64,000 bases of DNA from Pseudarthrobacter chlorophenolicus (GTDB lineage: Bacteria > Actinomycetota > Actinomycetes > Actinomycetales > Micrococcaceae): contig NZ_JZTW01000001.1 in NCBI RefSeq assembly GCF_000962805.1, positions 248,001 through 312,000 of the forward strand. The letters run 5' to 3'. Below, in pieces: positions 26,226-33,553 of this stretch. The position numbers were made by a program, and so were the translations under genes. Below the pieces are notes generated by a model, which did no database searches, was not told where the DNA came from, and saw only the letters and a program-made list of their open reading frames with translations. Position 1 is the stretch's first letter. Each line of letters starts with the position of its first letter.

Positions 26226-26868
26226 CCTGACCGCCGGACCGGCTTTCCCGGCCCGCGCACCGCGCAAGAAGTCCCGCACCGCCGGCCCGTCGCCGTCGGC
26301 CGCTGACGAAAGCCGCCGCAAGGGCGCCGGGGCGTGGGCCGCCGTCGGACGGATCCTAAGCATGTCCGCCATGCTCGTGGCGCTGTTCGCGGCCGTGGTC
26401 CTGATCGTCATCCCCGTGGCAACCGGCTCGCAGTCCTACACCATCCTGACCAAGTCGATGGCAGGGAAGTTCCCGCCGGGCACGTTCATGGTGATGAAGC
26501 CGGCGGCGTTCGACGAACTCAAATACGGCGACGTCATCACCTTCCAGATGTATTCCGGCCGCCCGGACGTGGACACGCACCGGATTGTCGGTTTCGGGTC
26601 CACCCAGTCGGGGGAGAAGACGCTGATTACCAAGGGCGACAACAACGGCGCCAACGATCCCGAGCCCGTCCGGGCCATCCAGGTCAAGGGCAAGCTGTTC
26701 TATGCGGTTCCGTATGTGGGCTTCGTGGCCAACGCCCTGGGCAACTCGGACCGCGGCACCTGGACCGTCCTGGCCGCCGTGGGCCTGATCGGCTACGGTG
26801 CCATTACGGTCTACAAATCAGTCCGCAAGCCTCGCGGCAGCAACGGTCCGGCCGGAGCCGTGGCCTAG
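26215..26868 (+). CDS. sipW: SipW-type signal peptidase I
   Basis: The GTG at 26215 overlaps the preceding gene. The 217-residue protein has an extended basic cytoplasmic region, a transmembrane helix (MLVALFAAVVLIVIPVATG), the catalytic Ser81 in TKSMAGKFPPG and a His122 in VDTHRIVGF where ordinary bacterial enzymes have Lys. The KGDNN box and a second transmembrane helix (VLAAVGLIGYGAITVY) follow. The Ser-His pair defines the ER/SipW class. It should cleave the alternate signal peptides of the three adjacent exported proteins. It is distinct from the Ser-Lys enzyme at 10925. Confidence 0.92.
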   Translation: MAADLTAGPAFPARAPRKKSRTAGPSPSAADESRRKGAGAWAAVGRILSMSAMLVALFAAVVLIVIPVATGSQSYTILTKSMAGKFPPGTFMVMKPAAFDELKYGDVITFQMYSGRPDVDTHRIVGFGSTQSGEKTLITKGDNNGANDPEPVRAIQVKGKLFYAVPYVGFVANALGNSDRGTWTVLAAVGLIGYGAITVYKSVRKPRGSNGPAGAVA

Positions 26869-27354
26869 ATGCGCACGTTCCGGAACCTTCCAGGTGCCGC
26901 GGTTGCCGTCGGTGCCTTCGTCCTCACTGTCATGCTGGGGCTCGGCGGAACTGCGGCGTCGGCCCTGTGGCAGCAAAGCGCCACCGCCACCATGACTGTC
27001 GCCTGGCCGCTGCAGGCCTTCACCGGATTCACCTGCGCCAACGACAACCCCCAAAAGGTCGCCACACTGTCCGCCGCGGGAACCAGCAAACCCACCTCGC
27101 TGACGTATTCGGCGCGGCAGGCCAATGGGACCTACGGCCCGTCCTACACCGAATCCGTGGTGCTGGGAACCACCAGCACCGTCACCCTGACCATCGGGTC
27201 GCAAATCATTGCCGCCAACCGCTCCACCTCGCAGCTCACGGTCCGTGTGGTGGCAACCTACGCTGACCAGACACAAGTCACGGCCACCGCTGTTGTCGGC
27301 CTCGAACAGGGAAACAACAGCAACAAAGTCACTTGCATCTCAGCCGCCGCCTAG
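26869..27354 (+). CDS. Third SipW-type exported protein
   Basis: The ATG directly abuts the TAG of the peptidase gene. The 161-residue product has a signal segment (AVGAFVLTVMLGLGGTAASALW) followed by QQSATATMTVAW, again placing Trp right after the hydrophobic core. The mature part is beta-rich, with Thr-dense strands, and has two Cys residues (GFTCAND and KVTCIS). It completes a four-gene export unit that ends at a large hairpin. The role may be as a minor fibre component or adaptor. Confidence 0.78.
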   Translation: MRTFRNLPGAAVAVGAFVLTVMLGLGGTAASALWQQSATATMTVAWPLQAFTGFTCANDNPQKVATLSAAGTSKPTSLTYSARQANGTYGPSYTESVVLGTTSTVTLTIGSQIIAANRSTSQLTVRVVATYADQTQVTATAVVGLEQGNNSNKVTCISAAA

Positions 27355-27811
27355 CGTGTGGAAAGCCTCCGCCAGCTCGGCGGAAGCAGGCGCCGCCACC
27401 ACCCCCCCGAGGGCGGCGCCAGCTTCTGCCGAGCTGGTTTTGGCTTAAGGGCCGTTAAAAGCGAAGAACCGCTGCCCTGCCGGGAACGGTTCAAGAAGAC
27501 TGGGAATTCCAGAAGACTGGGAAGTGGGTTCCTGGCGGCGCCCACTTCAAGACGCCGCCAGGAGAATTTGGAGCGTCTCCAACAGGAGCCGCTATGCCGG
27601 GTCCCAGCGACCCGGTAGCAGCAACTATTCGGCATCTCGATCAACTTTCCGCCGGATCTGCCGCAAGGAACACTCAAATTCGAGTCATGATTTGAACCAT
27701 TCAGCGCCCAAAAGCGTCCCACCAAGGGTAGGAAGGCCCTACCGTCCGGTCAGGGCCGGGATATTTTGGGAGCGAAGGTCCGTGGTTTCACCGCGATCAC
27801 GGAGGGGAGGG
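27355..27811. other. Gene-free, strongly structured 457-bp region
   Basis: No convincing gene is present. The region holds the terminator hairpin of the SipW unit, a second 10-bp stem (27531-27540 with 27553-27562), two direct copies of AGAAGACTGGGAA around 27495-27520, and a small stem near 27598-27616. The density of structure is higher than in other gaps of this window and could reflect an unannotated RNA. Confidence 0.55.
27372..27437 (+). terminator. 26-bp hairpin terminator of the SipW unit
   Basis: Arms at 27372-27397 and 27412-27437 pair with two mismatches and are followed directly by TTTT. This is the strongest intrinsic-terminator candidate in the window. Confidence 0.85.
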
Positions 27812-28144
27812 GTGTTGGTGGAACTTTTCAGTGACAAGCCCGCCCTTGCCGCTGCCGCCCTGACCCGGTTGGCGGCCGCGGACCTCGAAAGCGGCGGGAA
27901 GCCTCCCGGGCGGATGCAGGTGTTCCTGGGCGATCTGGTGATGAGGAACGGCCCGGACATCCTTGAACGGGTGGCCATTGAGCTTGCCCGGCAGCACCTG
28001 GCGTCCCTCGAGGAACTGGCAGTGGCCACCGGGCGGCCGGCGGCCCGGTACCTGGACGGGATTGAGCTCGCGGCGGCCATGGATGAGGAGCCCGACGGCG
28101 GACAGTCCGGTCTGGGCATCCCGCCGCACCTTGACGAGGGGTAG
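27812..28144 (+). CDS. Small acidic protein, unknown function
   Basis: GGAGGGGAGG precedes a GTG at 27812; another GTG at 27818 is equally well spaced. The ~110-residue product is helical and acidic (LFSDKPALAAAALTRLAAADLE, ILERVAIELARQHLASLEELA), with no signal peptide or membrane segment. I recognise no family. It faces the PAP2 phosphatase gene. Confidence 0.6.
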   Translation: MLVELFSDKPALAAAALTRLAAADLESGGKPPGRMQVFLGDLVMRNGPDILERVAIELARQHLASLEELAVATGRPAARYLDGIELAAAMDEEPDGGQSGLGIPPHLDEG

Positions 28145-28167
28145 GGGAGCTGCGGCCGGGCCTGGCG

Positions 28168-29058
28168 TCAGCGGCACCGCGCCGCGAAGGCGAACAGTGA
28201 CGTGGTGGCCACCGTGGCCAGGTAGCCGGCAATCACGATCAGCGAGATCCCGGCCCAGAAGTAGTTGGTGGTGCTGGTTTCCTGCCATGGGCTCGGCGCA
28301 ATCCGGACCAGCGAATAGGCTGCCACGGCCGCGGAGGCCAGCCCAATTAGCACGGGAAGGACCAGCCAGATCCTGGCGGAACCGATGTGCCGGTTGAAAC
28401 CCTCCCAGGCGATCCAGGTTCCGCGCCGCAGGATCAGCCAGCCGGCCGGAATCATGAATGCCCCCACCAGCAGGAACGCGGCCACAACATCTGCCGGGCG
28501 GTGCCACTGGTTGATCAGGGTGGACACTCCGGAGGCGATGGCAAATGTGCCGCCCACAAACCCGGCCATGGGCCGCCAGCGGGGTGAGGCCATGAGGAAC
28601 ACGGCCGCCGCAGCGGATGCCGCCAGGGTGGTGTGCCCGGATGGCAGCGAGTTCAGTTCCAGGGTCACCACCCCCTTGTCCGGCCGGGCGGGGAGCAGGT
28701 CCTTGAGGACCTGCGTGGCCACGTTCGCGCCGATGCAGGCCGCCACGGCGATCCCGGCCTCGGTCCAGTGCTTCCGGATCACGGTGACGAACAGGATCAC
28801 GACGGCGGCCATCACCAGGGAGATGGTGGGCAGCAGGTCCAGGAACCGGGTGGTTGCCTTGCCGGCGGGGCCGTGGACGTCCACCGCTTCCACCAGGGCG
28901 GACTCATCGATGAACTGGCCGGTGGTGGTCTGCACGAAGTAGTAGTAGGTGGCCACGAGCCCGGCAATACAGGCCAGGGTGGCCAGCACGAACAGGGCAC
29001 CCGATCCCGGTGCGGGCCGGGCAGGCGTCCTGGGGTGCATTTGCCGTGAGGAAGTCAT
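28168..29058 (-). CDS. PAP2-family membrane phosphatase
   Basis: The ATG at 29058 is the likely start; a GTG six codons upstream is possible and neither has a strong ribosome site. The 296-residue protein has six or more transmembrane helices and the three-part PAP2 active site: KDLLPARPD, then PSGHT, then a variant third motif with WHRPADV. Such enzymes dephosphorylate lipid phosphates, for example undecaprenyl pyrophosphate or phosphatidate, on the outer face of the membrane. The exact substrate is unknown. It is a single-gene unit. Confidence 0.88.
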   Translation of the reverse strand: MTSSRQMHPRTPARPAPGSGALFVLATLACIAGLVATYYYFVQTTTGQFIDESALVEAVDVHGPAGKATTRFLDLLPTISLVMAAVVILFVTVIRKHWTEAGIAVAACIGANVATQVLKDLLPARPDKGVVTLELNSLPSGHTTLAASAAAAVFLMASPRWRPMAGFVGGTFAIASGVSTLINQWHRPADVVAAFLLVGAFMIPAGWLILRRGTWIAWEGFNRHIGSARIWLVLPVLIGLASAAVAAYSLVRIAPSPWQETSTTNYFWAGISLIVIAGYLATVATTSLFAFAARCR

Positions 29059-29126
29059 CGCCGTTAAGCGTGTCACAAAAAGCTGGGAGGCCTCTCCGCA
29101 TCTGCTGGGCGCGCCGTCGGTGTTTG

Positions 29127-30296
29127 CTACCTGGACGGGCTGGCTGGGGGCAGCCGGGGGATGCTGGCCGCGGCCACCACGAGCGCTAGGGCGCCCAGCC
29201 CGAACGGGAGGGCGGTCAGCGTGGCCACGCCGCCCACCAGGAGCGGGCCGCCGGCGTCGCCGAGTTCCCTGCCGAGCTCGGCCGATCCCATGGTGCGGCC
29301 CATCCGTTCCGGTGGTGTGCTGTCCGCCAGGTGCGCGAAGCCCAAGGGAGTGGCGGCGCCGATGCCCACGCCTATCGCCGCAGCCGCAACGAAGATGGTG
29401 ACAGCGGCGGGGGCGGCCGCCAGCAGTGCGACGCCGGCGGCAATCAGGAGGAGACCCGCCGTCGTACCCCTACTATCCGTGACCCGGCCCTGGTCCCGCA
29501 GCCTGCCCACCCACGGCTGGGTCAGCACCGAGCCGAGCGCCAGTACGCTGACGGCGGCCGTGCCCGCGAAGGCGTCCAGGCCGTGGCGGGTGGCGAGCGC
29601 GGGAAGAAAACCGATGGCCGCCCCGAGCGCACCGGTGGAGGCGGCGAGGACCAGCGTGGGAACCCAGAACCTGCGCTCACCCACCTGCCGGGCGAGGTCC
29701 ATGACCGTGTAGCGCTGGCGGGGGAGCGGCTCGAGATGCGGTACCGCCGCCAGCACCCATCCGGCCGTGGCTGCTGCCAGCACGGCCAGGGCGCCGAACA
29801 GCAGGGCGAAACCGCCGGCCAGGATCAGCCCGGCCCCCAGGATCGGGCCGATGATGTAGCCAAGGCTCTTCCAGGAGCCGTAGCGGCCAAAGTAGGCGCC
29901 CGCCTTTCCTCCGCGGGCGAGCCTCGCCACCATGGCGGACGACGCCGGCGAGAAGGCTGAGGCGGCGGCTCCCTGTCCCAGCCGGGCCAGGGCGAGCATG
30001 AGCGGGTCCGCGGCCCACAGCCCGATGAGCGACAGGGCAGCGAAGGCCAGGAGCCCGCCCACGATGACCGGTTTGGGCCCCACCCGGTCGCTCAGGGCGC
30101 CGAAGACGGGTTTGAGGAAGACTTCGGCGACGTCGTACAGGGCCAGCAGGATGCCGAGGTTCAGCAGCGTCAGGCCGATGTTCCCGCTCTGCGCTCCCAG
30201 GCCTGCCGCGATGCTGTGGGCACCGAAGGCCGTCACAAACCCGGCGGCATACAGCGGTGCCGTGGCTGTGCGGGTGGCCGGTGCGGTCTGGGTCAT
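29127..30296 (-). CDS. MFS transporter of an ArsR-SRPBCC operon
   Basis: This 389-residue protein has about 12 transmembrane helices and the major-facilitator loop FGALSDRVGPKPVIVGG. It begins 21 nt after the SRPBCC gene in the same direction, so ArsR, SRPBCC and this transporter form one operon. Its substrate is unknown. With an ArsR-type repressor at the head of the operon, induction by a small effector is plausible. Confidence 0.88.
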   Translation of the reverse strand: MTQTAPATRTATAPLYAAGFVTAFGAHSIAAGLGAQSGNIGLTLLNLGILLALYDVAEVFLKPVFGALSDRVGPKPVIVGGLLAFAALSLIGLWAADPLMLALARLGQGAAASAFSPASSAMVARLARGGKAGAYFGRYGSWKSLGYIIGPILGAGLILAGGFALLFGALAVLAAATAGWVLAAVPHLEPLPRQRYTVMDLARQVGERRFWVPTLVLAASTGALGAAIGFLPALATRHGLDAFAGTAAVSVLALGSVLTQPWVGRLRDQGRVTDSRGTTAGLLLIAAGVALLAAAPAAVTIFVAAAAIGVGIGAATPLGFAHLADSTPPERMGRTMGSAELGRELGDAGGPLLVGGVATLTALPFGLGALALVVAAASIPRLPPASPSR

Positions 30297-30317
30297 GGAC
30301 CTAATGTATTGGTTCCC

Positions 30318-30827
30318 TCAGGTAAGTGACGCTGCGATTTCCCCGATGATCTCGAACTGTTCGCGGACACCGCCGTCCATGCCGGACTGCGCAATCATGT
30401 CCCGGACTTCCTTGCTGCCCGCCCGGGTGCGGATGCTGACGGTGGTGGCGGCGCCGCCGTCGGCCGATTCAAAGGTGACCGTGTTGACCACCGCGCCTTC
30501 TTCGCTGTCCTGTGCCGCCCCCGGGAACTCCATCACCTCCGTGTGCACAATCCGCGCATCCGGCACGATCTCGCGGTAGGTGCCGTGGAAGGCCACCTCC
30601 GCATCGCCGTGCGCCAGCATGGCGTACCGCCACTTCCCGCCCACCCGGAAGTCCATCTCCACCACCGCCATTTCGCCGCGCCGTCCCGGCCACCAGCGCC
30701 GGACGAGCTCCGGCGTGGTCCAGGCCTTGAAGACGAGGTGCGGCGGGGCGTCCACCGTCCGGGTGATGAGGATTTCCTCGTCGCTGGGGAAGGTCACGTC
30801 CATGGTCCTGCCGCCTGCCTGTGCCAT
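30318..30827 (-). CDS. SRPBCC (AHSA1-type) protein
   Basis: AAGGAGC precedes the ATG. The 169-residue protein matches the SRPBCC/AHSA1 fold, with ITRTVDAPPHLVFKAWTTPE at the start, RWWPGRRGEM and a C-terminal helix (GMDGGVREQFEIIGEIAASL). These proteins have a deep hydrophobic cavity and often bind or process a small ligand. It starts 12 nt after the ArsR gene. Such ArsR-SRPBCC pairs are common in actinobacteria, but their ligands are usually unknown. Confidence 0.85.
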   Translation of the reverse strand: MAQAGGRTMDVTFPSDEEILITRTVDAPPHLVFKAWTTPELVRRWWPGRRGEMAVVEMDFRVGGKWRYAMLAHGDAEVAFHGTYREIVPDARIVHTEVMEFPGAAQDSEEGAVVNTVTFESADGGAATTVSIRTRAGSKEVRDMIAQSGMDGGVREQFEIIGEIAASLT

Positions 30828-30839
30828 CGGTCCTGCTCC

Positions 30840-31181
30840 TTAGTGTCCGTCGTCCTGATTCCGGAGGTCATCCAGCACGCCCTCGAGGAGGTCGAAGCGC
30901 TCCGCCCAAAGGTCCGCGTAGCCGGACACCCAGTCGTGGATGGGCTTCAGCGCCCGCGGCTGGAGCCGGTAGACCCGTTGCCGCCCGGCGTCGCGGACTT
31001 CCACGGCGCCAACTTCCCGCAACACCCGCAGGTGCCGTGACACGTGCGGCTGCGCCAGCTCCAGCAGCTGGACCAATTCGTTGACGGTGCGTTCGCCGCC
31101 GGCCAGGACGTCCAGGATTTCCCGACGGCGGGGCTCGGCCACGGCGTTGAACGCATCTGCGGTTGTCGCTGCCCGTGCCAT
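30840..31181 (-). CDS. ArsR-family transcriptional regulator
   Basis: The ATG at 31181 gives a 113-residue winged-helix protein with AVAEPRRREILDVLAGGERTV, the recognition region LAQPHVSRHLRVLREVGAVE and wing RDAGRQRVYRLQ. No Cys metal-site motif (such as ELCVCDL) is present, so it is probably not a metal sensor. It heads the operon with the SRPBCC and MFS genes and likely represses it. A CATATTGATATG palindrome 17 nt upstream of its start is a candidate operator. Confidence 0.9.
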   Translation of the reverse strand: MARAATTADAFNAVAEPRRREILDVLAGGERTVNELVQLLELAQPHVSRHLRVLREVGAVEVRDAGRQRVYRLQPRALKPIHDWVSGYADLWAERFDLLEGVLDDLRNQDDGH

Positions 31182-31198
31182 GGCCCCAATCGTATACC

Positions 31199-31210
31199 CA
31201 TATTGATATG
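31199..31210. promoter_or_regulatory. Candidate ArsR operator
   Basis: CATAT and ATATG form an inverted repeat with a 2-nt centre, upstream of the ArsR gene in an AT-rich patch. ArsR-type regulators often bind short AT-rich palindromes at the operon promoter. Confidence 0.5.
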
Positions 31211-31307
31211 TAAAGAAGGGGCTGTTGGCGTGCCGGTCCCGAAGGTCTACCCTTCGTGCAAGGGGTCCGGCGCGGGCCCTGCGGTGGCTCCTTAAGGAGG
31301 CGAAGCC

Positions 31308-32324
31308 GTGACGATCGTCGACAATGCGGTTTACGTGAACGGGCTGCGGACAGCGGACCCGGAAAACCTGGACGAAACCTACTTCGTGTTGCGCCAGCGC
31401 GAAGGAATGGCCTGGATCGGCCTGTACCGCCCGGACGCCGAGGAGTTGCAGTCGGTGGGCGAGGAATTCGACCTGAACCCGCTCGCCGTGGAGGACGCCC
31501 TCGCCGGCCACCAGCGGGCCAAGCTGGAACACTACGGCGAATGCCTGTTCCTGGTGCTGCGGCCGGCCAGGTACCGGGATGACGTGGAGAAAGTGGACTT
31601 CGGCGAGATCCACGTCTTTGCCGGTGACGAGTACGTGGTGACCGTCCGGCACGCAGAATCGCCGGACCTGGCCAAGGTCCGGCGGCGCATGGAATCGATG
31701 CCGGAGTTCCTGGCCCTCGGTCCCGAGGCTGTGCTGTACGGGATCCTCGATCAGGTGGTGGACGAGTACGAGCCAGTGGCTGCCGGCCTGGAGAACGACA
31801 TCGACGAAATCGAGGACGACCTCTTCGGCGCCGACCCCGAAGTCTCCCGGCGCATCTACGAACTCTCCCGCCAGGTCATCACGTTCCAGCGCGCCACCAG
31901 CCCGCTGGCCGGGATCCTGCAGGCCCTGATGGCCGGAACCCCGGAACGCCCGGCTGATGCCGACCTCCAGGACCACCTCCGCGATGTGCTGGACCACGTC
32001 CTGCGGCTCAATGAACGCGTGGCGTCCTTCCGGGCGCTGCTCCAGAACGCGCTGGCGGTCAACGCGGCCCTGGTGGCGCAGCGCCAGAATGAGGAGATGC
32101 AGCGGATGACCGAATCCAGCTTCGAGCAGAACGAACAGGTCAAGCGCATCTCCTCCTGGGCCGCCATCCTGTTCGCCCCCACCCTTGTGGCGTCCATCTA
32201 CGGCATGAACTTCACCGCGATGCCCGAGCTGACCTGGACCTACGGCTACCCCTACGCCATCGGCCTGATGCTGGCCATGGGTTTGGGGCTGTACGTCACC
32301 TTCAAGCACAACAAGTGGATCTAG
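31308..32324 (+). CDS. corA: CorA-type magnesium/cobalt transporter
   Basis: AAGGAGG precedes the GTG start. The 338-residue protein has a long cytoplasmic domain and two C-terminal transmembrane helices. The first ends in the diagnostic YGMNFTAMPEL, which carries the GMN motif of the ion-selectivity filter. The C-terminus is basic (KHNKWI). CorA forms a pentameric channel for magnesium and, in some cases, cobalt. It is a single gene, divergent from the ArsR operon. No magnesium riboswitch is evident in the leader. Confidence 0.93.
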   Translation: MTIVDNAVYVNGLRTADPENLDETYFVLRQREGMAWIGLYRPDAEELQSVGEEFDLNPLAVEDALAGHQRAKLEHYGECLFLVLRPARYRDDVEKVDFGEIHVFAGDEYVVTVRHAESPDLAKVRRRMESMPEFLALGPEAVLYGILDQVVDEYEPVAAGLENDIDEIEDDLFGADPEVSRRIYELSRQVITFQRATSPLAGILQALMAGTPERPADADLQDHLRDVLDHVLRLNERVASFRALLQNALAVNAALVAQRQNEEMQRMTESSFEQNEQVKRISSWAAILFAPTLVASIYGMNFTAMPELTWTYGYPYAIGLMLAMGLGLYVTFKHNKWI

Positions 32325-32386
32325 GTTTTTCCACGTAGGCATTCTGCGGATGCAAGGGTCCCGCGGGCCGCCGGTACAGTGAACCC

Positions 32387-33388
32387 ATGCCTGCCCGCGA
32401 CGCACAGATTCACCCCTTGGACGATCTGCTGGCAGGGACACACGTTGTCAGCCTGCCCATGCGGGTGAAGTTCCGCGGGATCATGGAACGGGAATCGCTG
32501 CTGATCCATGGCCCCGCCGGGTGGGGCGAGTTCTGCCCGTTCCCGGAGTATGGCGATGCCGAGGCTTCGCGGTGGCTGGCCGCCGCCATTGAGGCAGCCT
32601 GGCAGGGATTTCCGAAGCCCCTGCGCACGGCGATACCCGTCAACGCCACCGTGCCTGCCGTGGAAGCTGCCAGGGTGCCGGAGGTCCTGGCGCGTTTCGG
32701 CAGGGTGGATGCCGTCAAGGTCAAGGTGGCAGAGCGCGGCCAAACCCTGGATGACGACTCCGCCCGGGTGGAAGCCGTCCGCGCGGAGCTCCCCGGCGCC
32801 GCAATCCGGGTGGACGCCAACGGCGGGTGGGACGTGCCCGCCGCGGTCAGGGCACTGACCCGGCTGTCCGCCGTCGGCCTCGAATACGCTGAGCAGCCCG
32901 TCCCGGACATCGCTGGCCTGGCCGAGGTACGTTCGCGCCTGCGGGCTGCGGGAACGCCGGTGCTGGTGGCCGCGGACGAGAGCGTGCGCAAGGAGGACGA
33001 TCCTCTCAAGGTGGCGCGGGCCGGGGCGGCTGACCTGATCGTGGTCAAGGTAGCGCCGCTCGGGGGAGTGCGGCGCGCACTGGACATCGTGGCGCAGGCC
33101 GGGCTGCCCGCCGTCGTCAGCTCCGCGCTGGACACCTCCGTGGGGATCCGCGCCGGGCTGGCACTGGCAGCGGCCCTTCCCGACTTGCCGCACGCCTGCG
33201 GGCTGGGCACGGTGTCCCTCTTCGAATCCGACATCACCAGGGATCCGCTGACAGCCGACGACGGCGCCATCACCCTCCGCGATGCCGTCGCCGATCCCGG
33301 GCTGCTGGAGCAGTACGCGGCCCCGCGCGAACGCCGTGACTGGTGGCTGGCCCGGCTCCGCCGCGTCCACGCTCTCCTGGCCGGATAG
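32387..33388 (+). CDS. menC: o-Succinylbenzoate synthase
   Basis: This 333-residue enolase-superfamily enzyme dehydrates SHCHC to o-succinylbenzoate in menaquinone synthesis. The catalytic features are visible: a Lys in AVKVKV, metal ligands in VDANGGW, EYAEQPV and AADESV, and a second Lys in LIVVKVAPLGG. Length is normal. The start has only a weak ribosome site. The phoX gene separates it from menD, so the pathway genes are grouped but not in a single transcript. Confidence 0.93.
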   Translation: MPARDAQIHPLDDLLAGTHVVSLPMRVKFRGIMERESLLIHGPAGWGEFCPFPEYGDAEASRWLAAAIEAAWQGFPKPLRTAIPVNATVPAVEAARVPEVLARFGRVDAVKVKVAERGQTLDDDSARVEAVRAELPGAAIRVDANGGWDVPAAVRALTRLSAVGLEYAEQPVPDIAGLAEVRSRLRAAGTPVLVAADESVRKEDDPLKVARAGAADLIVVKVAPLGGVRRALDIVAQAGLPAVVSSALDTSVGIRAGLALAAALPDLPHACGLGTVSLFESDITRDPLTADDGAITLRDAVADPGLLEQYAAPRERRDWWLARLRRVHALLAG

Positions 33389-33450
33389 ACGCGCGCTCAT
33401 TTGTGGCGGCTCTGTCGCCAAGCCGTGTGCAATCTCCTGAAGTTTCTGCA

Positions 33451-33479
33451 GGTCACGGGCGGTTAACCTGCGCTTCACC
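33451..33479 (+). promoter_or_regulatory. PHO box upstream of phoX
   Basis: GGTCACG (33451), GTTAACC (33462) and CTTCACC (33473) are spaced exactly 11 nt apart, matching the GTTCACC-n4 direct repeats recognised by PhoP-type regulators in actinobacteria. They lie 75-103 nt upstream of the phoX ATG. This supports induction under phosphate limitation. Confidence 0.8.
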
Positions 33480-33553
33480 TCTTCGATGCCGCCGCGTAGG
33501 ACATGGCTGACAGTGTGTCACCGACCCCAGAGGAACATTTGGAAGGCACCCTC

